A stretch of DNA of 64,000 nucleotides, from NCBI GenBank assembly GCA_016699165.1, contig CP064963.1, positions 3,844,001 through 3,908,000 of the forward strand. Direction: 5' to 3'. Positions 40,425-48,294 of this stretch are shown one piece after another. Every line of letters starts with the position of its first letter. Position 1 is the first letter of the stretch. The stretch is from Candidatus Melainabacteria bacterium (lineage in GTDB: Bacteria; Cyanobacteriota; Vampirovibrionia; Obscuribacterales; Obscuribacteraceae). The notes under the pieces were generated by a model. The model was not told the DNA's origin. It did no database searches and was given only the letters and a program-made list of their open reading frames with translations. Position numbers and translations under genes: made by a program.

Positions 40425-40907
40425 TCAGTCAATTTGCTTGAAGTCGCTAGCCTTTAGCGAATGCACAAATCGAGCCCATTTCTGGTGTTCAATGCTAAGG
40501 CAATACTCTACCAGGCTTTTCAATAGGCGATCGCCCGATTGCGAAGCACCTTTAAACACGTAAATATTTTGGGGTCTACTATTGTCCAGTGATTTCTCAA
40601 CGTCCAGTTGAGCAATTTGACTGAGATTGTTTTGCGGCACGGGCAAGAGGTGCGACATGGTCGTTTTGGGCGCCTGGTTGATTCCTTGCGTACCGTTATC
40701 GGTACTCGTTTTATTTGAGGGGCCGTCATTGAGTTCAAGATTATCTACTCGATCGACCGTAATTTCGCACTGGATAACGCTGTCTACCGAATTTTCGCGC
40801 GTGCTATTGCAAAGCAAACGCTCAGCCAGCCAACAACTCAACACTTCAGTGGCGTGAAGTTGGGGATCTGCTTGGCGTAAATACTTGGCAAAAGCTTCTA
40901 GAATCAA
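40425..40907 (-). CDS. hypothetical protein, 160 residues
   Basis: Not recognised. The protein has helical ends (residues 1-35 and about 120-160) around a Thr/Asn/Gln-rich middle and has no signal peptide or membrane span. It lies 52 bases upstream of the thioredoxin-fold gene and could share its transcript. It is followed upstream by a long non-coding stretch with a good promoter in the other direction. Confidence 0.5.
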   Translation of the reverse strand: MILEAFAKYLRQADPQLHATEVLSCWLAERLLCNSTRENSVDSVIQCEITVDRVDNLELNDGPSNKTSTDNGTQGINQAPKTTMSHLLPVPQNNLSQIAQLDVEKSLDNSRPQNIYVFKGASQSGDRLLKSLVEYCLSIEHQKWARFVHSLKASDFKQID

Positions 40908-41056
40908 TGTTTTCTGCCTCCTAAAAGCGAATATATCATGGTTTGTTTTGAGTGATGCAAAATTGCCAAGCGATAATTAAAAATGCCCAATTCTCTACGC
41001 TTTGTAAATTATCAAATTAATCTTGTCAAATATCTATATATGCAAAATTCAGACTG

Positions 41057-41236
41057 TATAATGAAGGCACTCGAGGCCCTTGTGGCTCGGGAAGGATGTA
41101 GTTAAAAGTCTAAATTTGCCTGAACTTCGTTGTTCATTGCGTTATCTAATCCATATATAGTGCATATAACAAGTTCGCTTTAGACCTCCATCCTGGAAAG
41201 CTTTAGTTATCTTCCCAGCGCCCCGCAGAGGGCTAA
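41057..41236 (+). promoter_or_regulatory. promoter and long structured 5' leader of the radical-SAM/RNase operon
   Basis: The stretch 40908-41236 is gene-free. A TATAAT -10 lies at 41057-41062; a TTGTCA at 41023-41028 is too far for a normal -35, so the -35 is unclear. The leader of about 170 bases can fold: a small hairpin (about 41071-41089, CGAG with CTCG plus an inner CC/GG), then a long-range helix of GGATG (41094-41098) plus GTCTAAA (41108-41114) with TTTAGAC (41179-41185) plus CATCC (41189-41193). An AGAGGG ribosome site is at about 41226-41232. This looks like a regulatory leader. Confidence 0.5.
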
Positions 41237-44035
41237 TTGCCAGTGACAAGGTCAACAATAAATACCGATTTTTCCAAGCTTCTCATAGAAGAATTATTAG
41301 AGCAGGTCGAAAGACCCGGTCAGTATCTAGGTAATGAATGGGGAGCTGCACGCAAAGATTTTGACGCAGCTAAAGTAAGACTACTTCTGTCTTTCCCTGA
41401 TATTTACGAACTTGGCATGTCCAATTTCGGATTACGCATTCTTTATCAAATAGTAAATAACCAGCCAAACTTTATGGCTGACCGCACCTACGCACCAGCT
41501 TCTGACATGGAAGTTTTGATGCGTGAAAAGAAAATTCCACTCTGGTCTTGGGAAGCGCGTCGCCCCGCTCGTGAGTTTGAGCTTATCGGCTTTTCTCTTT
41601 CATACGAGCTTTGCTACACCAATGTTTTGAATATGCTGGACATGGCAGAAATTCCAGTCAGAGTAGAAGATCACGTGGATATGTTCCCGCTCATTTTTGC
41701 CGGTGGTCCCTCCACTATTAATCCAGAGCCCATGGCACCTTTCTGCGACTTCTTCATCATTGGAGATGGAGAAGAAACGATGCCTGCTATCATGCGCATC
41801 GTCGAACAAGTAAAAGACCAAGTCAAAGCTGCACCAAATACGGTGACACGTACCGAACTTTTAAAAAGACTGGCAGTGGAAGTTCCTGGTGTTTATGTTC
41901 CTACTCTTTATAAAACAGACGAAACACTAGTTCCTGCTCCAGTTTCAGAAGAAATTCCCAAACGTGTTTATCGCCAGGCTGTGCCGCTTTCTGATGTGAA
42001 CCAGCCCACTCAGTCTTTAGTTTCTTACTTGTCTCTGGTGCACGATCGCGAAGTGCTTGAAGTTAGACGTGGTTGCGATCGCGGTTGTCGTTTCTGTCAG
42101 CCAGGATATTCTTTCTTGCCTGTGCGCGAGCGCTCAAGTCAGGACATCATCGAAATTAGTAAAGCAGCCATTGCCAAGTCTGGGCACGAAGAATATTCGA
42201 TGCTCTCTCTTTGTGTGTCCGATTACACAGTATTGCAAGAAACGATGCGTCAGCTCAATCGCGAGCACATAGAAAATCGCACATCGATGTCTTTCCCCAG
42301 CCAGAGAGCCGACAGGATGAATCTGGAAGTGGCGGAAGAATTAAAAGCGGTCCGCAAAAGTGGTATCACACTTGCACCAGAGGCAGGTACCGAGCGTCTG
42401 CGTGCAGTTATTAACAAAGGTCTTAGTCACGCTCAAATTGTAAATGCCATCGAGTCGGCGTTCCGCTCTGGATGGTCGTCTATCAAGCTTTATTATATGT
42501 GCGGTCTGCCTACTGAAACAGACGAAGATTTAAAAGGCATCATTGACACACTAAACGAATGCACAAAATTGTGTCACAAAATCCGTCGCGAAAATCCTGA
42601 TATTAAACACAAAATCGATTTTACGTGCACCATCTCTAACTTTGTGCCAAAGCCGCACACGCCATTTCAATGGTTTGGGCAAGTCACGCCAGAAGAATTC
42701 AGACGCAAACATAGTGTGCTTAGACAATTCTTGCGCGAATCAGGTTTGAGAAACGTCAAACTAAATACAACCGATACCGATACAAGTTTGCTTGAGTCGG
42801 TCATTTCGCGTGGCGGACGCAACGCTGGCGAACTTGTTTATAAAGCATGGCTCAATGGTGCTACATTCGATGCCTGGAGCGACAGACTGAAAATGGAGCG
42901 TTGGACTAAAGCTGCCGCTGAAATGAATGTCACTTTAGAAGGCATGGGCTGTGACGATCGCGAAGTGGGCTCGGCTCAACCCTGGGACGTTATTCATATT
43001 GGACTTAATAACTGGTGGCTAGTTAAAGAATGGAACAAAGCCATTGCTCAGCAAGAAACTGCTAACTGCACTGACAATACGTGCCATGCTTGTGGCGTTT
43101 GCACCGAACTTGATACCACTCACTTGCTTGCTAATCCAAGTGTTGAAGTAATGAAGAAAAATCCTTTTGTGAAAGAGCTTTCGGCTAACACAAGCGATCC
43201 TGAGTCGCATCCGTCCTTGTTCTTCACCGCACCACCTAAACTTACTCAAGAAGAAGGGCAGAGTCGTTTTTGTCTTCGATTCACTAAGGGCGGCGATTTG
43301 CGTTTTATTGGACATCTTGATTTGCAAACACTTTTTGTTCGTGCCATTCGTCGCGCCCAAATGCAATTGGTTTACAGCCAGGGCTTTAACCCTCATCCTA
43401 AACTGGCATTTGCTGGACCTCTTCCATTGTTTATGGAAACAGAGGGCGACATAGCCGACATCGAACTTGCCCAAGCAATATCGGCTCAAGAATTTATGTC
43501 GCGTATGAATGAGCAACTTCCACCCGAAGTGCGAATCATTGAGGCAGTGCCGGTAGAGGACAAACCGTCTGATTCGCTTGCCGCTATATTGAGCACTGCT
43601 ACATATAGATTAGATTTGCTGCGTGGAGAAGTAGACAGAGACTCGATAAAAGAAGAGATGCAAAAACTGCTCGAGCAAAAAGAAATTATTGTCACTGTCA
43701 CCAAAAAGGGCAAATACCCTGGTGAATTCGAGACAAAAAATCGGGATATTAGACCCGGAATCATAAGTTTAAAAATGCTGGACGCTCATCATAAGGGCAG
43801 TTCAGTTTCGCTTGAATTTGAGCTTGCAACAAATTCAAGTCTGCATATTAAGCCAAGCGAGGTGCTTGAGCTTTTGACTGGCAGCAAAACTGACGAAAAG
43901 AACAAGTGGCGAATCGCTCGTTTGGACCTGAAAGGTAAAGATGGCAGATCGCTAATTGATATTCGCAGAGATGCAAGCAAAAGTTTTACCGCTCAAACGG
44001 AGCAATCCGTTGCTAGCGGTATAGGGGTTTTGTAA
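41237..44035 (+). CDS. B12-binding/radical SAM protein fused to DUF2344 (TIGR03960-type)
   Basis: A 932-residue fusion. The N-terminal half has a B12-binding-like region and a radical SAM core with the Fe-S cluster motif C280-x3-C284-x2-C287 (RRGCDRGCRFCQPG). The C-terminal part (about residues 675-900) is a DUF2344 domain, with FTKGGDLRFIGHLDL near its start. A Cys cluster CTDNTCHACGVC lies at about residues 615-626. The TIGR03960/TIGR03936 arrangement beside Rne/Rng is common; a role in RNA or tRNA modification is likely but unproven. The TTG start (41237) has a good AGAGGG site; GTG 41243 is an alternative. Confidence 0.9.
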   Translation: MPVTRSTINTDFSKLLIEELLEQVERPGQYLGNEWGAARKDFDAAKVRLLLSFPDIYELGMSNFGLRILYQIVNNQPNFMADRTYAPASDMEVLMREKKIPLWSWEARRPAREFELIGFSLSYELCYTNVLNMLDMAEIPVRVEDHVDMFPLIFAGGPSTINPEPMAPFCDFFIIGDGEETMPAIMRIVEQVKDQVKAAPNTVTRTELLKRLAVEVPGVYVPTLYKTDETLVPAPVSEEIPKRVYRQAVPLSDVNQPTQSLVSYLSLVHDREVLEVRRGCDRGCRFCQPGYSFLPVRERSSQDIIEISKAAIAKSGHEEYSMLSLCVSDYTVLQETMRQLNREHIENRTSMSFPSQRADRMNLEVAEELKAVRKSGITLAPEAGTERLRAVINKGLSHAQIVNAIESAFRSGWSSIKLYYMCGLPTETDEDLKGIIDTLNECTKLCHKIRRENPDIKHKIDFTCTISNFVPKPHTPFQWFGQVTPEEFRRKHSVLRQFLRESGLRNVKLNTTDTDTSLLESVISRGGRNAGELVYKAWLNGATFDAWSDRLKMERWTKAAAEMNVTLEGMGCDDREVGSAQPWDVIHIGLNNWWLVKEWNKAIAQQETANCTDNTCHACGVCTELDTTHLLANPSVEVMKKNPFVKELSANTSDPESHPSLFFTAPPKLTQEEGQSRFCLRFTKGGDLRFIGHLDLQTLFVRAIRRAQMQLVYSQGFNPHPKLAFAGPLPLFMETEGDIADIELAQAISAQEFMSRMNEQLPPEVRIIEAVPVEDKPSDSLAAILSTATYRLDLLRGEVDRDSIKEEMQKLLEQKEIIVTVTKKGKYPGEFETKNRDIRPGIISLKMLDAHHKGSSVSLEFELATNSSLHIKPSEVLELLTGSKTDEKNKWRIARLDLKGKDGRSLIDIRRDASKSFTAQTEQSVASGIGVL

Positions 44036-44057
44036 ACACACTTAAGTAGAGGATTCT

Positions 44058-46046
44058 ATGAGAAAGTCACTGATTATATCCGAACAAGACAGCATTGCAG
44101 CGCTGACGGAGAACGACCGAGTGGTCGAGCTTTTCGTCAATCGCGGCGAATTGTTGTTGGGTGATATTTACACCTGTTCGGTTGAAAATATTTTGCCTGG
44201 TATTGATGCAGCATTCGTTAATCTTGGCAAAGACAAAATGGGTTTTCTGCACGCAAATGATATTCCTGGACAAGGAACTCTAAAAGAGCGCTTGGTGCCA
44301 AAACAAAAATTGCTTGTACAAATCACTAAAGAACCAACTGGTCACAAGGGTCCGCGAGTATCTACAGCAATCAGTTTGCCTGGAAGATTTCTTGTGCTTG
44401 TGCCTGAAGAGCGCGGCGTTTCGATTTCACGTCGCATAAGCGATTCACGCGAGCGCGCTCGTTTGAAATCGGTAGTCAATCTAATTAAACCGCCAGGTGT
44501 CGGTGTCATCATAAGGACCGAGGCGAAAGGACAGGGCGACGACGAGTTGTACGAAGACTTCGAGCAGCTCTGGGACACATGGCAGACTATCGTTTCTGAA
44601 GCCGAAGGCTCGATAGGACCATTGCTCATATACCGAGACCAAGACCTTCTTTATAGAGTAATGCGCGATGCTTATTCGCAAGACGTTAACGAAATTCTGG
44701 TCGACACGCCAGACGGTCAAAAACGTGCAACAGATTATTTGCAAGGCTGGGCTAATAAAAACACACGAGTTGTTTTGCATACAGAAGATACCCCGCTTTT
44801 GATAAACAAAGGTGTGGACAAAGAAATCGAAGCGGCACTTTCAGACAGAGCCGAATTGCCTTCGGGCGGTCACTTAAATATTCAGCCTACAGAAGCGCTT
44901 ACTGTAATCGACGTTAACTCCGGTCGTTTTACAAGCTCGCGTACTCAAGCTGAAACCGTGCGTAGAACCAATATGGAAGCGGCTCAAGAAATTCCACGAC
45001 AATTGCGTATGCGCAATATTGGTGGCATGGTAATCGTCGACTTTATCGACATGGAATCGCGTCGTGACCAACAACAAGTACTTGAAATGTTTGAGCGCGC
45101 TCTTGAAGAAGACCGTGCCAAGCCACAAATTGGACAACTCTCAGACCTGGGTCTAGTTGAATTGACCCGTCGTCGTCAAGGACAAAGTCTGCGCGAACTG
45201 TTCACATCTAAGTGTAATCACTGTCACGGACAAGGTGCTATTCCAGATCTTGAAATCGGTCATGCCGAACATCGTCGCATTATTACCGTTAAATCGCCTG
45301 AAGAGTCAGGCTCGCGCGGTATGAGAAATAGAAATCTGAAAGCGGTCTCAGCGCTTGGTGGTCGCATCAGACCAACATTGGCTCCACCAGTTGAAGTAGA
45401 AGCCGAAGTTGAGCATCCTGAGCACGATAACGAGGACATTCCAGAAGACATCCTGGCTCAAATGCCTGAAGATTTCGAAAGCGGTCACCAAGGATCTAAT
45501 CAAGGCATGATCGAAGATGCTGATGAGAACGATGATGACAGCAGCGAAGACAATGAAGATAGTGAAGTGACATCAGAGCGCGCGTTGCATGAAGAAAGTC
45601 ATTCTGCTCATGAAAGCCATTCACATGATGCAGAAGAGCCAGTTCAACTGCATATCGATAAGCCTGTCGACCTCGACGCTTTTAACTACGTCAATGACGA
45701 TGAGGAAGACGAACCAAAGTCGCATCACTCTTACTCTGATTCTCATTCTGATTCGCATACGCATGAGACTCCAGAAACACAAGACGAATCAAAAAGCGAA
45801 TCTGCGACCAAATCAATTACAGATACTGTATTTGAGACAGCCAATCAAGTAGTCGAGACCATTACTGGTGTCTTCCGCTTGAAGCGTCAAGAAGAAGAGG
45901 ACGAAGTGCAAGCACACTTGCACAATCCACCCATTCCACCGCGTCCCAATTTCATTCTTGAATCAAGACCGGACCTGGAACACAATCAAGTTGGCACCAT
46001 CGGCACCATGACAGAGGCTCAAAGCGAATCTAAAGAAGAAGAATAA
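44058..46046 (+). CDS. rne: Rne/Rng family ribonuclease (RNase E/G)
   Basis: A 662-residue protein with an N-terminal S1-type RNA-binding domain (FVNRGELLLGDIYTCSVENI, about residues 28-100), a catalytic core with VIDVNSGRF and IVDFIDM carrying the Mg-binding Asp residues, and the zinc-link C386-x2-C389. The rest (about 410-660) is an acidic, Ser/Glu/His-rich disordered tail, perhaps a degradosome-like scaffold. RNase E/G cleaves single-stranded A/U-rich RNA. It starts 22 bases after the radical-SAM gene with an AGAGGA ribosome site. Confidence 0.93.
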   Translation: MRKSLIISEQDSIAALTENDRVVELFVNRGELLLGDIYTCSVENILPGIDAAFVNLGKDKMGFLHANDIPGQGTLKERLVPKQKLLVQITKEPTGHKGPRVSTAISLPGRFLVLVPEERGVSISRRISDSRERARLKSVVNLIKPPGVGVIIRTEAKGQGDDELYEDFEQLWDTWQTIVSEAEGSIGPLLIYRDQDLLYRVMRDAYSQDVNEILVDTPDGQKRATDYLQGWANKNTRVVLHTEDTPLLINKGVDKEIEAALSDRAELPSGGHLNIQPTEALTVIDVNSGRFTSSRTQAETVRRTNMEAAQEIPRQLRMRNIGGMVIVDFIDMESRRDQQQVLEMFERALEEDRAKPQIGQLSDLGLVELTRRRQGQSLRELFTSKCNHCHGQGAIPDLEIGHAEHRRIITVKSPEESGSRGMRNRNLKAVSALGGRIRPTLAPPVEVEAEVEHPEHDNEDIPEDILAQMPEDFESGHQGSNQGMIEDADENDDDSSEDNEDSEVTSERALHEESHSAHESHSHDAEEPVQLHIDKPVDLDAFNYVNDDEEDEPKSHHSYSDSHSDSHTHETPETQDESKSESATKSITDTVFETANQVVETITGVFRLKRQEEEDEVQAHLHNPPIPPRPNFILESRPDLEHNQVGTIGTMTEAQSESKEEE

Positions 46047-46069
46047 AAGTGCCACCAAATACGGGGCAA

Positions 46070-47245
46070 CTAAAATTCTTTGCGATTCTTACGCGACATG
46101 CTTAAACTGTAACCAAAACGCACAGCGTTTGAGTGCATCTCGTTAGGCAAAATACTCACTGCCAGCATAGGATCGCTGTCGCTTGCAACCAGTTGATAAA
46201 GAAAATCGATTTCTTCGTTGAATTCTTGAGTTTCGACATAAAATGCGCCGCGATATTTGCCTTCGTAAATATAGCCAAGACAAAGACCGGTAGTCAGTTG
46301 CGCTGCAATGGTGGCAATCCCGCCTTGCTTCGAGAACCAATCAAGTATAAATTCAAGATACTGAGTAGGTGTCAAATTAGGTTGGGGTTGGACCGGATAA
46401 CCTAAAAATGTAGACGACATCGAAAGCGAGATGTCTTGCGGTAAATCATAAATGGTGACTACAGTATCGGGCGATTCTAAGTCGGCAAGCATGGCTTGCA
46501 ATGCCACTTCTGTAGGTTTGTCCGTGGGGTCGGATTTGGAGCCGTAAATACAGCCGACAGCGCGTCCTTTGTATAAAAGCATGGCGGAGCGTGACAAACG
46601 ACTCTCGCAAACAGCTTTGACACAACCTGTGCGCATCCCGCCTTCAAGGTCGGTGATGAGCCATTCTACGTCGTAATCGCCAATGCGCAAATTTTGTAAA
46701 TTGCCATTGCCGTTCACCGGAGGCATAATTAAATCAATTGCTCTTTGCAGACGAAAACGTCTGATTGTCTGACCACTGCCGTAATTGGCGTAGGCTTGCT
46801 CTTCGTGCGAAGCACCCCACCCGCTTTGGAAATCTTGCCCAGGCTGACCTTGAGCTGCCTGATATTGACCTGAATTAGCCTGTGCCTGATTATCTGAAGG
46901 AAACTGTCCTTGACCGGGAGGCGACGCCCATGAAGTTGTGTTGGCAGGATTCTCGCCGCTCAAAGCTTGAGCTTGCCAATCGATTTGTTGAGGAACCTGC
47001 AGAGTGGTAGACGACTGCTGTGTCTGGAAACGCTCTGCGAAAATAAAGCCTTTATTGCCCTTGGCTTTGTAGACGAGCAAGACTTCCTGCCCTGGGGTAT
47101 AGGGCATTTTCGATTCGACATAACCAGGAAAATTGTCTTTGACGACCACGACGGAATAGCCGCCCTGCTCCGCTTTGACGATTTTACAGACTACGTTTTG
47201 TCCAGCTTTATAACCCCCCATATTCCAGGGGTTTATTTTAGCCAT
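46070..47245 (-). CDS. hypothetical protein with S1-like N-terminus
   Basis: A 391-residue soluble protein. Residues about 10-75 resemble a small S1/OB-fold (NVVCKIVKAEQGGYSVVVVKDNFPGYVE), followed by a Gln/Ala/Ser-rich disordered linker (about 76-165). A large alpha/beta C-terminal domain (about 170-390) contains RLSRSAMLLYKGRAVGCIYG. It converges on the RNase E/G gene. An S1-like domain near an RNase suggests an RNA role, but this is only inference. I do not recognise the C-terminal domain. Confidence 0.6.
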   Translation of the reverse strand: MAKINPWNMGGYKAGQNVVCKIVKAEQGGYSVVVVKDNFPGYVESKMPYTPGQEVLLVYKAKGNKGFIFAERFQTQQSSTTLQVPQQIDWQAQALSGENPANTTSWASPPGQGQFPSDNQAQANSGQYQAAQGQPGQDFQSGWGASHEEQAYANYGSGQTIRRFRLQRAIDLIMPPVNGNGNLQNLRIGDYDVEWLITDLEGGMRTGCVKAVCESRLSRSAMLLYKGRAVGCIYGSKSDPTDKPTEVALQAMLADLESPDTVVTIYDLPQDISLSMSSTFLGYPVQPQPNLTPTQYLEFILDWFSKQGGIATIAAQLTTGLCLGYIYEGKYRGAFYVETQEFNEEIDFLYQLVASDSDPMLAVSILPNEMHSNAVRFGYSLSMSRKNRKEF

Positions 47246-47357
47246 CCTCTTCTTCCGTTCCCGCTTTTAACCCTTCATTCTCAGATGTTTTTCTGAAAAT
47301 CCTCAAGATCTATATTACCTAAAATTTTGAGATTTAATCTCTAGATATGTATAAAAG

Positions 47358-47627
47358 TCATTTTCCGCGCCATAAGACTGAGATTTTTTGTAAAAAAACT
47401 TGCAGATAATTCTTGTTCGAAGATCCTGAACCGTTATCGGAACAGCATCCTGATTGACCGCTTTGAGTGTGCGAAGGAGCGCAGGAAGAGCAGCCCCCGC
47501 CTGAACTACAGCCGCCGCCACTTTGAATTGGATCGTTCCAGGTATTGCAACGCGGACATTTAATTGACGCTTGACTACTGGAGGCGGTCAGTGAATATTG
47601 GCATTTTTGACAATTTCTTTGGCTCAT
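47358..47627 (-). CDS. small Cys-rich zinc-ribbon protein
   Basis: An 89-residue protein. It starts with ATG at 47627, overlapping the feoA stop (ATGA), so it is translationally coupled. It has a zinc ribbon (CQKC near residue 6, CPRC near residue 24), then a Gly/Ser/Cys-rich stretch (GGGCSSGGGCSSC) with a further SGCC. The extra Cys could bind metals, which fits its place after fur and feoA. Its function is not known. The C-terminus is helical. Confidence 0.65.
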   Translation of the reverse strand: MSQRNCQKCQYSLTASSSQASIKCPRCNTWNDPIQSGGGCSSGGGCSSCAPSHTQSGQSGCCSDNGSGSSNKNYLQVFLQKISVLWRGK

Positions 47628-47863
47628 TCTTTTGAACTCACTTTAATTTGCAGGGCTAATTCCCTTCCTATGGCAATTTCCAATTGATTGCGACTGATGA
47701 TTACAGGTCCTTTATGAATGTTTTTTTGCACTGTGATGAGCGAGCCCTTGCCGATGCCAAAACGCAATGCCTGTTTGTTGACGGTATCATTAGCCATTTC
47801 AACCACCATAAGCTCTTGACCGTCTTTTGCTTCCGCCAGGGTCATTTCTGGCACTTTGGACAA
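47624..47863 (-). CDS. feoA: FeoA-domain protein
   Basis: A 79-residue SH3-like protein (MTLAEAKDGQELMVVEM, LRFGIGKGSLITVQKN, GPVIISRNQLEIAIGRELA) that matches FeoA, the small partner of the FeoB ferrous iron transporter. No feoB follows. It starts within the fur 3' end (22-base overlap) and runs into the next small gene, so the three are tightly coupled. Stand-alone FeoA domains can also act as regulators. Confidence 0.85.
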   Translation of the reverse strand: MSKVPEMTLAEAKDGQELMVVEMANDTVNKQALRFGIGKGSLITVQKNIHKGPVIISRNQLEIAIGRELALQIKVSSKE

Positions 47864-48282
47864 AGTCCAAATATTTTGAATTGAGCGTCAACCACTTCAA
47901 AATTGTAGCGCGCCCCAATTTTCTGGCCTGCCTGTTCAAGAAAATGATCTTCGAATTCGGTGGTTTGATTGCACCCAGTGCAAATAATATGTTGGTGTGG
48001 CAGGTCATCTTGCTTCAACTCATAGTGTTTGTGCCCTTCGGCAAAATCCAATTCACGTAGAGCACCAAGCGAAGACAATAATTTGAGCGTGCGATAAGTC
48101 GTGGCAAGACTTACTGCCGCTTCGCGTTCGCTTAATTTTTCATGCAATTCTTCTGCCGATAAGTGTTCGCCGTGTGGTAATTCGGCGAAAATTTCAAGTA
48201 TGGTCTGACGTTGCGAAGTGATTCGATGTCCCCTTTTGCGGAGGTTATCGACGGCTTTATTTTGATCCTTTGAGTCTTGCAT
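47842..48282 (-). CDS. fur: Fur-family metal-responsive repressor
   Basis: A 146-residue protein from ATG 48282, preceded by a GAGG site; the TTG one codon earlier is not needed. It has the winged-helix DNA-binding part (RITSQRQTILEIFAELP, SLATTYRTLKLL), the metal-binding segment GHKHYEL and DDLPHQHIICTGC, and two C-x2-C pairs (Cys101/104 and Cys141/144) that hold structural zinc. It could be Fur, Zur or PerR; the coupled FeoA suggests iron. It lies 12 bases downstream of uvrA on the minus strand. Confidence 0.9.
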   Translation of the reverse strand: MQDSKDQNKAVDNLRKRGHRITSQRQTILEIFAELPHGEHLSAEELHEKLSEREAAVSLATTYRTLKLLSSLGALRELDFAEGHKHYELKQDDLPHQHIICTGCNQTTEFEDHFLEQAGQKIGARYNFEVVDAQFKIFGLCPKCQK

Positions 48283-48294
48283 CAACGCCTCGCA

